The position numbers and the translations under genes were made by a program. Shown here in pieces: positions 1-6,819 of a stretch of 23,492 bases of DNA. The stretch lies in the NCBI GenBank assembly GCA_036351375.1, contig JAZBOY010000037.1:1-23492 (forward strand), written 5' to 3'. The notes below the pieces were generated by a model that searched no databases, was not told the origin of the DNA, and saw only the letters and a list, made by a program, of their open reading frames with translations. The stretch is from JANQIO01 sp036351375. Its GTDB lineage: Bacteria; Pseudomonadota; Gammaproteobacteria; Pseudomonadales; Halieaceae. How positions within the stretch are numbered: the stretch's first letter is position 1; each line of letters opens with the position of its first letter.

Positions 1-1
1 C

Positions 2-130
2 GCTGCATGCCAGTTCTGTAATCGGCAAAGACATCTAAGCAAAGAGCCGAAATCACCCGCCGAATATAGAAAATATGTGAGGCGCAGACTCGATGAGTCA
101 AGATGGCATGGCTTGAGGCTTCAGAAGTAA
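2..130 (+). CDS. C-terminal end of an HNH-nuclease-like protein (partial, 5' end outside window)
   Basis: The frame starting at base 2 is open from the window edge to a TAA at 128-130 and gives 42 residues. It begins with A-A-C-x-F-C-N-R-Q-R-H and continues with a basic tail rich in Arg, Tyr and Trp. A CxxCN motif followed by basic residues is typical of the last zinc/HNH segment of small HNH endonucleases, and the S-P-A-E-Y-R-x-Y-V-x-R-R-L tail is the kind of C-terminus seen in such proteins. The catalytic His residues would lie upstream of the window, so activity cannot be judged. A copy of the AGTAAACTG repeat motif lies 111 bases downstream, which suggests a mobile-element neighbourhood. 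The family call is from motif recognition only. Confidence 0.5.
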   Translation, partial: AACQFCNRQRHLSKEPKSPAEYRKYVRRRLDESRWHGLRLQK

Positions 131-241
131 AGGTTATCGAGGCCGTTGAGCTCGAGTCAGAGGCAAGCAGGGATATCCAATACCTGTATCCGACTCGCGC
201 TCCCTACGATAGCGGAACAGCGATGGACAGTCTCCGAAAAA

Positions 242-261
242 AGTAAACTGCCCCTGGAATT
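242..261 (+). repeat. Copy A of the AGTAAACTGYCCCYGGAAT repeat motif
   Basis: The 20-mer AGTAAACTGCCCCTGGAATT matches a second copy at 3487-3506 in 17 of 20 positions, in the same orientation. A third, inverted and more diverged copy is at 3379-3398. Copy A lies between the HNH-like gene end and the minus-strand gene ending at 306. I recall motifs of this form around IS200-like/REP-associated transposases in proteobacteria, but that link is from memory and no transposase is present here. Confidence 0.55.
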
Positions 262-263
262 CG

Positions 264-301
264 CTGCATGCGGGGCTGGCTTGTAGCTACCCCCCATGCA
301 G
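264..301. repeat. Inverted repeat/hairpin at the 3' end of the first minus-strand gene
   Basis: CTGCATG (264-270) pairs with CATGCAG (295-301). After one C-C mismatch, GGGG (272-275) pairs with CCCC (290-293), leaving a 14-base loop. It starts four bases past the stop of the minus-strand gene ending at 306, so it could act as a transcription end signal. No T-run follows on the minus strand, so a rho-independent terminator is not firmly supported. It directly abuts repeat copy A and could be part of that element. The ten bases CGCTGCATGC at 262-271 also recur at 1-10. Confidence 0.45.
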
Positions 302-305
302 GCGG

Positions 306-971
306 TTACTTGTCTTTTGGTTGATCGCCCAGCGCTCGCATCGCATCAGCCGTTGTGTCGAAGAATCCAGTTGTTTCCTTCAAGACCACCCTGGAAACTG
401 TATCAGCGAATACATCCGTTGCGAGCTTTGCTCTCTCGAGCCCATCGGACTCGGTAGTCGCGTCCACAATGGCTTTCTGCCAACTTCGATGCGCGCTTTC
501 CAGCTCGAGCTTGGCGATCGTGTAGTTACGCCAGGACTCCTCGTATTGAAATGTTTGCGCAAACCCCTGACCAATGACGATGGCGGCGCCGATAAAGGCT
601 ACCCAGAATTTCTGGTTGGTGAACGTACGATCAAGAATGGCAACGACGGGAAGTGATGCCCCCAGCACAATGATTAGCACTGCGAGCATGCGTGAACTGA
701 AACGCCTGGCGAACATTTTTTCCTCGTACCAGGCCGTCAGGCTGCAATAGCTACCTTCAGTCTCGGACGCGGCAAACAGCACCGTGCCTCGCAGGGCGAC
801 CAGGTAATCAGCGAGGGCCCGGTTTTCACCCGTTTCAATAGCAGCGGGAATGAGTCTTTCATGGCAAGCGGGGCGCTCAGCGGCACTTGCGACGGACGCC
901 AGCAGCAGGACGATGGTCAGAGCAATAAATACAAGCCACGACACTCTCTGTTGTTGTAACACTGTGGGCAC
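306..971 (-). CDS. Exported/membrane protein with two central TM helices, SLATT/DUF4231-like (tentative)
   Basis: This is a 221-residue protein of unknown function. It starts with a hydrophobic segment (about residues 11-30) ending A-S-A, which reads as a signal peptide or first TM helix. Two further TM helices lie at about 95-113 and 122-138. After the helix pair comes a soluble amphipathic region with W-R-N-Y and E-L-E-S-A-H motifs (about 146-165). A TM pair followed by a Trp/Tyr-rich helical region is the layout of DUF4231/SLATT proteins, which occur as effectors with nucleotide-signalling defence genes, but the similarity is only impressionistic. Two Cys residues (36 and 76) would lie in the periplasm if the N-terminus is a signal peptide. 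The next gene upstream on this strand ends only 9 bases away, so co-transcription with the GFA gene is likely. Confidence 0.7.
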   Translation of the reverse strand: MPTVLQQQRVSWLVFIALTIVLLLASVASAAERPACHERLIPAAIETGENRALADYLVALRGTVLFAASETEGSYCSLTAWYEEKMFARRFSSRMLAVLIIVLGASLPVVAILDRTFTNQKFWVAFIGAAIVIGQGFAQTFQYEESWRNYTIAKLELESAHRSWQKAIVDATTESDGLERAKLATDVFADTVSRVVLKETTGFFDTTADAMRALGDQPKDK

Positions 972-980
972 TTCTCCAAT

Positions 981-1400
981 TCAGACTTCTGTTGATTTAG
1001 CCTCGGCGCTCTCAGGGTGCTCAGCGAATTGGGGCGCAGTTCCGCCGATATGCTCCCAGGGCGCCCTCGAGCCGACGAACAGGTGATACTCAATCTCTAC
1101 ACCGGGATCACCGTTCACACACCCGAGCGTAAGCCCGTGCACCTCGCCATTCCACAGCCCGCACAGCGTTGAGCCACAGTGGCTGCAGAAACCGATGGCC
1201 CACCCTTCGCCTGTCTCGTAGGTGGCGAGGGTCTCCTGAGTGAGCCAGCTGAAGGTGGCATCCGGGGACATCTCGGCATACGCAGAGGAAGCCCCGCTGA
1301 ACGCCTTTCTGCACCGGGAGCAGTGGCAGGACCGGGCATTGCACAGCGTACCGTCGACTTCGTAGGTGACCCTGGCACAGAAACATTCTCCGGTGATCAT
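981..1400 (-). CDS. GFA-family (CENP-V/GFA domain) zinc-binding protein
   Basis: This 139-residue protein has the cysteine pattern of the GFA family: C6-x-C8 near the start, C25-H-C27-S-R-C30-R in the first third and F-C72-S-H-C75-G in the centre. These residues bind zinc in characterised members. The family is named after glutathione-dependent formaldehyde-activating enzyme, but most members have no proven formaldehyde role and the substrate here is unknown. No signal peptide is visible, so it is probably cytoplasmic. Its ATG overlaps the stop of the upstream gene in an ATGA arrangement (1397-1400), which indicates translational coupling with the lysine-tailed membrane protein gene. The family call is firm; the function is not. 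Confidence 0.88.
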   Translation of the reverse strand: MITGECFCARVTYEVDGTLCNARSCHCSRCRKAFSGASSAYAEMSPDATFSWLTQETLATYETGEGWAIGFCSHCGSTLCGLWNGEVHGLTLGCVNGDPGVEIEYHLFVGSRAPWEHIGGTAPQFAEHPESAEAKSTEV

Positions 1401-1930
1401 GGAACACTTCCTTCTGTGTCATTGGAGACGCGCTTTGAGACCACTACTTTCTTCTTCTTTTTCTTCTTCGGTTTCGGCAGGCGGCGGATGGCGTCCCAGG
1501 AAGAGTACACCCCGCAGTCGACCTTGAGCTGCGTGCGCAGCGCCGATACCCGCGCTCTCACCAGCTTCGAATTGATGGCGTCCTGCGCCAAGGCTTGCCG
1601 TAGCTTCATATAGCGGTGCGCGGTCCCCCAGGACATGTACAAGGCGTTGGCCTGCTCGTGATACCAGTCAACCAGGACTTTTTCAATTTCAGCCGCCTTC
1701 TCCGGGGTAACCGGCTCCTTGTCCAGCGGCCGCACGCTGGCGAGCGATTTCCACAGCGCGATATAGGCCTTGGCGCGATCACCGGCGATTTCGTTTGCCG
1801 CCTCTCCACGCAATTTACTGCGCTGCAGGACAAGGTTCAGGAAGAAGGCGGCCAGAAGCAAAACCACTGCCAGCAGGCCGTTCTCGAGCAGAATCAGCAG
1901 CACGGGGCTGTTCTCTATTGCCTCAATCAT
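1397..1930 (-). CDS. Membrane-anchored hypothetical protein with polylysine tail
   Basis: The protein is about 177 residues and of unknown function. It has one N-terminal TM helix (about residues 11-36) followed by a helical soluble domain rich in Lys, Arg and Trp, suggesting a single-pass anchor with a cytoplasmic body. A run of seven lysines after K-P (about residues 155-161) and a further basic patch lie near the C-terminus; such a patch could contact nucleic acid or lipid headgroups, but this is inference. ATG at 1930 is chosen; a GTG sits directly before it at 1933, and GGGAGGG lies just upstream as ribosome binding site. The stop overlaps the start of the GFA gene by four bases. The reading-frame extent is convincing because of this coupling and the good ribosome binding site. 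Confidence 0.72.
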   Translation of the reverse strand: MIEAIENSPVLLILLENGLLAVVLLLAAFFLNLVLQRSKLRGEAANEIAGDRAKAYIALWKSLASVRPLDKEPVTPEKAAEIEKVLVDWYHEQANALYMSWGTAHRYMKLRQALAQDAINSKLVRARVSALRTQLKVDCGVYSSWDAIRRLPKPKKKKKKKVVVSKRVSNDTEGSVP

Positions 1931-2301
1931 CACCGTTAGCCCTCCCGGGAACGCGAGACCATTAGGCAGTGTAGCTTGCTGCAGCGGAGTGTGGGTGCAG
2001 AACAGTGGTGGCTTTATGGTGGGATGTCGGCAGGGAGAGCCCGGCCACTCCGGGGCTCAATATCCTTCACATTCCCGGCGACTGCTCGTATGATGTGCCG
2101 GTCATTCACTACAACGGACAGGATGTACTCATGATTGTATTCAACGCCTGCCGGGTAGGCGCCTAGCCAGCAACGGAACGGCTGTTCCGCTCGCGAACGC
2201 CTTGTACATCCCGGTACTTCACCGGGGCTAAAGCCCCTCACTTGCCTGGGCACTGCTCAGGTTTAAAAAGGAACCAGGCGCCGCTGCGCCGGGGGCGAAT
2301 A
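1931..2301. other. Intergenic leader before rsgA with a chain of small hairpins
   Basis: The 370 bases contain no convincing gene. Five perfect short stems occur between 2145 and 2290: CGCCT/AGGCG (2145-2149 with 2157-2161), CGGAAC/GTTCCG (2174-2179 with 2184-2189), CCCGGT/ACCGGG (2210-2215 with 2221-2226), GGGGCT/AGCCCC (2224-2229 with 2232-2237) and GGCGC/GCGCC (2277-2281 with 2286-2290). The third and fourth share bases 2224-2226 and cannot form together. The fifth ends directly before the rsgA ribosome binding site. This could be a structured 5' leader or a decayed repeat element. An open frame on the minus strand (2014-2253) has no supporting signal and is not called. Confidence 0.45.
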
Positions 2302-3342
2302 ATGAATGACTCCTTTTCCCTGACCCAACTGGGTTGGGTACCGTTTTTCCAGCAACAACTATCCCTTGATGAGCTGTCGGACTTCCTGCCGGCCAGGGTC
2401 TTCGAGCAGCATCGCAACCGACTCGAATGCTGTTCCACGGGCGGACACCTGACGCTGCCTGTCACCAGCAGCACGCCACCGCTAACTGTCGGCGACTGGC
2501 TGCTGCTTGACAGCGAGGGCCGCTTTCATTGCCTGCTGGAGAGGAAGTCCTGCTTCCGCCGCCGGGCCGCCGGCGTCGAGGCCCGGGAGCAACTGCTGGC
2601 CGCCAACGTGGATACTGCCTTCATCCTCAGTTCGCTGAACGCGGATTTCAATCTCAATCGCATTGAGCGCTACCTGAGCCTGGTGCATGATGCCGGCGCC
2701 GAACCGGTGGTGGTGCTGAGCAAGGCAGACCAGTGTGACGACCCGGAGAACTACCGGGCCCAGGTACAGGCGCTGGATTCCATGCTGTGCGTGGAGGCCG
2801 TCAACGCTCTCGATGCGGCCAGCGTCTCGGCGCTGCAGCCCTGGTGCAAGCCCGGCCAGACCATTGCCTTGCTGGGTTCCTCCGGCGTGGGCAAATCCAC
2901 CCTGGCCAACACGCTGCTGGGGGAGTCGATGCAGGCCACGGGCGGCATTCGCGAGGATGACAGCAAGGGCCGCCACACCACGACCGGCCGCTCACTGTTA
3001 ATGCTGCCAGGCGGGGCGTTGCTGCTGGATACGCCGGGCCTGCGGGAATTGCGGATTGCTGATTTCGACCAGGGCATTGCCGCCACCTTCGCCGACATCG
3101 AAGATCTGGCGGTGCGCTGCCGGTTTTCTGATTGCCGCCACGAGAGCGAACCGGGCTGCGCCGTGCTCAAGGCCATCGAATCCGAGGCGCTGGATTCGAG
3201 ACGCCTGCGCAACTACCAGAAGCTGAAGCGGGAACAGCAGCTCTATGACTCCACCATTGCCGAACGTCGCGCGACCAGCAGGGCATTGGGAAAGTTTTAC
3301 AAACGCACCCAGAAGGAGGTGAAGCAATTCAGGGAGAGCTAA
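2302..3342 (+). CDS. rsgA: Small ribosomal subunit biogenesis GTPase RsgA
   Basis: RsgA (YjeQ) binds the maturing 30S subunit and hydrolyses GTP to release assembly factors and check the decoding centre. The 346-residue product shows the circularly permuted GTPase order: G4 S140-K-A-D143 first, then G1 G192-S-S-G-V-G-K198-S199, then G3 D243-T-P-G246. The C-terminal zinc knuckle has C273, C278, H280 and C286. An OB-fold region precedes the GTPase. ATG 2302 is chosen because GGGGGCG lies a few bases upstream and the length fits the family (about 350 residues); an in-frame ATG at 2242 would add 20 non-conserved residues through a hairpin. The usual gammaproteobacterial neighbours (such as orn) are absent, so the locus has probably been rearranged. 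Confidence 0.96.
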   Translation: MNDSFSLTQLGWVPFFQQQLSLDELSDFLPARVFEQHRNRLECCSTGGHLTLPVTSSTPPLTVGDWLLLDSEGRFHCLLERKSCFRRRAAGVEAREQLLAANVDTAFILSSLNADFNLNRIERYLSLVHDAGAEPVVVLSKADQCDDPENYRAQVQALDSMLCVEAVNALDAASVSALQPWCKPGQTIALLGSSGVGKSTLANTLLGESMQATGGIREDDSKGRHTTTGRSLLMLPGGALLLDTPGLRELRIADFDQGIAATFADIEDLAVRCRFSDCRHESEPGCAVLKAIESEALDSRRLRNYQKLKREQQLYDSTIAERRATSRALGKFYKRTQKEVKQFRES

Positions 3343-3378
3343 GCCGGCTCGCGGAATATCGGGAACGGATTTGGGGTG

Positions 3379-3506
3379 AATTTCGGAGACGGTTTACTCG
3401 GCTACTTTGCGCAGGCAAGTATGCCGCCAGGTTCTGCTTGGCGGCTTCCAGGAAGCATCAAGGAAAGTGATACGCCCTGTGAATTCAGTAAACTGTCCCC
3501 GGAATA
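3379..3506. mobile_element. MITE-like element with imperfect terminal inverted repeats and a central hairpin
   Basis: The left end (3379-3398, ending GACGGTTTACT) and the right end (3487-3506, starting AGTAAACTGTCC) are inverted copies matching in 16 of 20 positions. Between them a 7-bp stem GCCGCCA/TGGCGGC (3423-3429 with 3439-3445) encloses a 9-base loop. The 128-bp unit has no coding capacity. The right end is the same motif as copy A at 242-261. The structure fits a non-autonomous element or a REP/BIME-type palindromic unit. It lies between the rsgA stop and the degraded 3' end of the next minus-strand gene, marking the left edge of the AT-richer island. No target-site duplication was identified. 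Confidence 0.5.
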
Positions 3507-3752
3507 CCAGCACACAGCTCCTCTTTGCGGCCAAATATCAGCTAGGGGGAACTCAAGATTTCGCTCAATCCCTAGCTTTTTCAGTGCTACCTTATCGCGA
3601 TACTCCGTATAGTCTTCGGTTGCCAGTGGAGAGTGCCAGATAATCGTCTTGCCATCCCTCAATACCCCCGATTTCTTCAGTGACATAGCTAGCAGATCTG
3701 GCGCCTCGCTAACCGCGATTTGAAGCAGTCTTTGGCTACCTAATCTTGCCAT
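3402..3752 (-). pseudogene. Unknown protein gene, 3' end probably replaced by the repeat element
   Basis: I do not recognise the family. The first 80 or so residues (from ATG 3752; a TTG at 3758 is an alternative) look like true coding sequence with a charged, well-mixed composition, including W-H-S-P-L-A, D-Y-T-E-Y-R-D and P-L-A-D-I-W-P-Q-R-G. From about base 3515 downward the frame runs through the inverted-repeat element and encodes low-quality sequence to a chance stop at 3402. The simplest reading is that the natural C-terminus was lost when the element arrived, so the product is truncated or fused to about 35 foreign residues. It lies 30 bases downstream of the multi-TM protein gene on the same strand and was probably its operon partner. 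Confidence 0.5.
3423..3445. repeat. Perfect 7-bp stem-loop inside the MITE-like element
   Basis: GCCGCCA (3423-3429) and TGGCGGC (3439-3445) are perfectly complementary around a 9-base loop. It lies about 80 bases after the rsgA stop but is not followed by a T-run, so it is better explained as the core of the palindromic element than as an intrinsic terminator, although it may hinder transcription. Confidence 0.5.
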
Positions 3753-3788
3753 TCTCAAACCTTACTTCGAGTCGAATAGCGGCGGGGG

Positions 3789-4583
3789 CTAGCCCTTAGA
3801 GTTCGAAAACTCACTCTCTAGCTGCTGGCCACTCCAATGCACTAGTACAGCGGGCATGCACCAAATGGCCAGCAAGACGCCTATATCAGGAAACAAGTCT
3901 TGAAATTCAGAATCGGAGCTTGCAGCAATTGAATATATCAATGAGGCTAGAACAAGCTCCAAGAAAAATATGAATGCCGAGTTGCCATGCTCTCTCAAGT
4001 GCCTATAGGTATCGATATAGTCTGTGCGCCAATCTTGCGCGTTTAAGCTATAGAAGCTCTTCCGAACCCGCGTTCTCGCTAGGCGCTCTCCAAAGTCATA
4101 GGCTTCCGAGCTGAAATTTTCATTGCCGTCCGCAGTCGAGGTCTTCAACCGCATCACCACTAGTAGGCGGAAAACCTGAAATAGCGCAAAGGTGCCGACT
4201 AGTAGAAAACAGGGAACCGTCGATCGGCCCGGATGGGCTCCCCATGCAAAAAGAAAGCTCGCCAAACCAATAGCAATACTCCAGCAATACGCATCTGTTA
4301 GAGGGGAAGCGCGAATGCTGTTCCTATCGAAGTCTAAGACTCTAGTCGCATGAAAACCGAGGATCGGATACGAAGAGACATAGCAAAATAGATTCCCGTA
4401 TAAAAAGAGCAGAACCAGACTGGCCGTGCTGAGCCCTTCACCCGCCTCGGGTAACAAAATGACCTCACGTATGCCTGTGATATCTATGGATGAAATCCAC
4501 AGAACTATTATTGAACCCGCGACGGAGGGCATAAAGTATCGGACCGCATAGTTCTCCCACCACCTGCCGCTGCCTTGATTCAA
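3789..4583 (-). CDS. Hypothetical multi-pass membrane protein
   Basis: The 264-residue protein has about six hydrophobic segments: near 18-33, 52-70, 99-115, 122-143, 203-221 and 233-249. A long hydrophilic loop (about 146-200) separates the two halves and contains charged motifs D-T-Y-R-H-L-R-E-H-G just before the fifth helix. There is no recognised transporter signature or catalytic motif. The start is TTG at 4583, supported by a strong GAGGGGAGGGG ribosome binding site about eight bases upstream; no ATG is better placed. It lies in the AT-richer island, upstream of the truncated unknown gene on the same strand. A conserved-looking membrane protein in such an island could be a defence or stress effector, but nothing in the sequence proves that. 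Confidence 0.75.
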   Translation of the reverse strand: MNQGSGRWWENYAVRYFMPSVAGSIIVLWISSIDITGIREVILLPEAGEGLSTASLVLLFLYGNLFCYVSSYPILGFHATRVLDFDRNSIRASPLTDAYCWSIAIGLASFLFAWGAHPGRSTVPCFLLVGTFALFQVFRLLVVMRLKTSTADGNENFSSEAYDFGERLARTRVRKSFYSLNAQDWRTDYIDTYRHLREHGNSAFIFFLELVLASLIYSIAASSDSEFQDLFPDIGVLLAIWCMPAVLVHWSGQQLESEFSNSKG

Positions 4584-5204
4584 ATCTTGGCCCCTCCCCT
4601 CAATAGCAAAATAGAAGCAATCAGAACAGCATCCGTACTGAAAAACTTCGATATAGATTCAGAACACCAAGTAAGGCTATCGCACACGGCACTATATTCA
4701 ATTCCCAGGTCTGAAACTCCGGCACAAGCAAGAGTCCATCAAAATCAGGCCTAAAACCATACTCTACCCTAGATACATGAGTTCTTGCCGTGGATCATTC
4801 CTGATCAGCATGTATGGGTGTATGGCTCTCCAGGATACCTGCACTACGAAGGCCTTCCTCTGCTTCCATTCAACCATTGCCCTTTCAATCCCGACCGCTC
4901 TTTCCTGAGTCATCTTTTCATCTTCCATGGGTCTTGAGGTCGCAATGATTTCCGCAGCACGATGCAGACGCTGTCGCGATCATCTGCAATTACCTTTGCT
5001 GCCCCACACAACTTGCTGCGACAGAAAGATTTTCAGCTTTGCCTAGATAACTCACCCAAGAAGAAAACTCACGTTGGCCGGTGCAAGAAGAGGGGCTGTG
5101 ACTCCATCACCTCATGCGGATCACGTATTCCGGTGCCGAATTCCAACGCTCTTGGACAATAATGGGTAAACTGATGTTACGTTTTTCTGCTAGTAGCTAA
5201 GGTT
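4584..5204. other. AT-rich gap with possible decayed coding remnants
   Basis: No intact gene is convincing in these 621 bases. Two minus-strand frames read as possible coding debris. One is a 54-residue frame at 4764-4928 (see separate entry). The other is an open stretch at 5069-5176 that lacks a good start and contains A-L-E-F-G-T-G-I-R-D-P-H-E-V-M-E. A plus-strand frame at 4962-5162 has no ribosome binding site and a cysteine/lysine-rich composition that looks random. The gap separates divergent genes (the membrane protein at 4583 and the AlbA_2 gene at 5205) and should also hold their promoters, which I could not pinpoint. Confidence 0.4.
4764..4928 (-). CDS. Possible 54-residue small protein or gene remnant
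   Basis: From ATG 4928 the frame encodes 54 residues with a mixed, protein-like composition: an acidic start M-E-D-E-K, then G-I-E-R-A-M-V-E-W-K and a C-terminal R-Q-E-L-M-Y-L-G. The frame stays open about 17 codons further upstream without another ATG. No clear ribosome binding site precedes the ATG. There is no recognised family. It could be a true small gene, the remnant of a larger decayed gene, or chance. Confidence 0.22.
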   Translation of the reverse strand: MEDEKMTQERAVGIERAMVEWKQRKAFVVQVSWRAIHPYMLIRNDPRQELMYLG

Positions 5205-6500
5205 ATGGCCCAAACAGAAATGCTCAACCTGAACTTCGACGCGCTCACTGCACGTATGGGCGTGCTCAGAAGTTTAGAAGAGAAGACTTGCTGGAGCCTG
5301 AAAGCCGTGCTCTCTAAAAGAAATACCGGCCGTTGGGGGATGCTAAGAGGAGTTTTCAGAGTATCAGAGCGAGAAGATGCATCTTTCCCAGAAGAAAGTC
5401 TTCTTAAATACGAGCGCTACCAATTCATTTCAAGGAAAGTTAGCGGACTGAGTCTAGCCAGCATCCTCTCTGAGATTGATCAAGGCATTACTCTTCCGAC
5501 CATTGTAGAAACCAAAAACGGCCCAACTGGAGGAGACCAGAACTGGAAAGAATGCATCGTGCCGAGCGTTGATCACACTGGCGAAGGCGCTTCTAGGATG
5601 TTTACTTGCCAGCTAGAGAAGGATGTTGAGTGCCCCAACATGCGGCTCATGGGGTATCAGCTGCCTTTCCATAGATCCGCGCACCAGTTCATCGAAGAGT
5701 TTCTCGGGGAGGATTCTTTCTACGGATACCAAGACGCCCGCAACGGCGAATTGGCCATTCAAATACCTGACCTCAGAGGTCGTGTCACTCTGTCAGAAGG
5801 GACTATTGGTTTCCGGAGCAACGGTACCTCTTTAGTATTGGTTGGAGAAGTCAACGGCGAACCGCTGTCAATTGAATCAGAGGAACATCGGATACCCTTC
5901 GAACCTGGCACTACATCCGATCTAGAGCTTTGGCTATTGGATTCGGATCATCAAATTGTAGATTACCGATCAACCTCGGAATGGCAGCATAGGTTCTTTG
6001 TACCAGATACAGCCAATGAAGTAGAAGCACTCTTCGACCAAATCCAGCGCGGAGAAGGTGAAACTATCGAGTTCAAAACTTACGTAAGTGTTAAAGACAA
6101 CAACCGTAAACGTGATGAGCTCGAGAAAGCTGTTTGTGCATTCTCAAACTTTGAAGGCGGAAAGCTGCTCATCGGCGTAGAAGACGACACTGAAATCACT
6201 GGTATTGAGAGGGGATGCCAGAGGGACTACAAAGGGACCATCGAACATAGTTTGCTTGAGTATGAGAAAGACATCCGTAAGCACCTTCGAGAACGACTCG
6301 CAAGACCCGGTTGCTTCACAACTAGCATAGCAGAATGTGTTGGTGTAAAGCTGTTGATTGTCGATATACGAAAGTCCGAGCAGACAAACTATTTGCTTTC
6401 CAACAAGCAAGCCTATGTTCGTCGAGGGGCTTCCTCTGCCAGGATGTCTCCTGAGGAAATCAGAATGCTCTCCAACGACACGAAGAGTCCGGAATACTAG
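5205..6500 (+). CDS. Protein with novel N-terminal region and C-terminal Schlafen/AlbA_2 domain
   Basis: The 431-residue protein has two parts. Residues about 283-420 form an AlbA_2 (Schlafen-type, PF04326-like) domain: G-E-G-E-T-I-E-F-K (283-291), then A-F-S-N-F-E-G-G-K-L-L-I-G-V-E-D (312-327), and Y-V-R-R-G-A-S-S-A-R-M-S (404-415). This domain binds nucleic acid, and in Schlafen proteins the E-x-E-F-K region belongs to a tRNA/RNA nuclease site. Residues 1-280 are unlike anything I recognise, with a predicted mostly beta composition around 180-255. AlbA_2 is more often N-terminal, so this order is less usual. The start ATG 5205 has only AAGG two bases upstream; M6 (5220) is possible. Codon use is AT-richer than in flanking core genes. 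The KAP NTPase gene follows 319 bases downstream on the same strand. Confidence 0.85.
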   Translation: MAQTEMLNLNFDALTARMGVLRSLEEKTCWSLKAVLSKRNTGRWGMLRGVFRVSEREDASFPEESLLKYERYQFISRKVSGLSLASILSEIDQGITLPTIVETKNGPTGGDQNWKECIVPSVDHTGEGASRMFTCQLEKDVECPNMRLMGYQLPFHRSAHQFIEEFLGEDSFYGYQDARNGELAIQIPDLRGRVTLSEGTIGFRSNGTSLVLVGEVNGEPLSIESEEHRIPFEPGTTSDLELWLLDSDHQIVDYRSTSEWQHRFFVPDTANEVEALFDQIQRGEGETIEFKTYVSVKDNNRKRDELEKAVCAFSNFEGGKLLIGVEDDTEITGIERGCQRDYKGTIEHSLLEYEKDIRKHLRERLARPGCFTTSIAECVGVKLLIVDIRKSEQTNYLLSNKQAYVRRGASSARMSPEEIRMLSNDTKSPEY

Positions 6501-6819
6501 AGCTTCCAAACTGGCGCCGGCCTCTCTTAGTGGCCAACTTCTCTCGGTACTGGACTATACGGCGCCTAAAGCTACCGCAAAAAGTTCTCCGTGAAGCTCA
6601 ATGCATTAGGTGGCCAAGAACAAGAACTCTGATCCTTAGATCTATAGCTATTGTCCTCTAAGCGGCGTGAGAACAGAGGCTCTGCCACCTTCGTCGAGTA
6701 ACAACCGTATCGCAGTAGGTGCTAGCCGAAACAAGTGAACTACCACCTGAATTCCCGTAGAGTGGACAACGCAATTAGAAGTTGGGCACTAACCCCTTCA
6801 ATCGTAAAGAGACAGGGAA
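6501..6819. other. Gap between the AlbA_2 and KAP genes
   Basis: I see no gene, clear terminator or strong promoter in these 319 bases. The last bases contain AGGGA six bases before the KAP ATG as ribosome binding site. The length is enough for a separate KAP promoter, so the two genes need not be one transcript. Confidence 0.5.

Noticed and set aside
264..301. Hairpin as a rho-independent terminator
   Set aside because: No T-run directly follows on the minus strand, so it is listed only as an inverted repeat.
981..1400. GFA protein as the formaldehyde-handling step for methanethiol oxidase
   Set aside because: It lies about 9 kb away across an island, and most GFA-family proteins have no proven formaldehyde activity.
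2014..2253. Open frame of 79 codons on the minus strand before rsgA
   Set aside because: It runs through the hairpin cluster, has no ribosome binding site that stands out and a composition explained by the palindromes.
4962..5162. Open frame of 66 codons on the plus strand before the AlbA_2 gene
   Set aside because: No ribosome binding site, random-looking composition and no recognisable motif.
5166..5173. GTAAACTG before the AlbA_2 gene as a further repeat copy
   Set aside because: Only eight bases match the repeat motif and the CCCCGGAAT half is missing.
6501..6819. Possible integron attC-like site (GTTGGGC near 6781)
   Set aside because: No matching RYYYAAC partner at a suitable distance and no imperfect palindrome of attC type; no integrase nearby.
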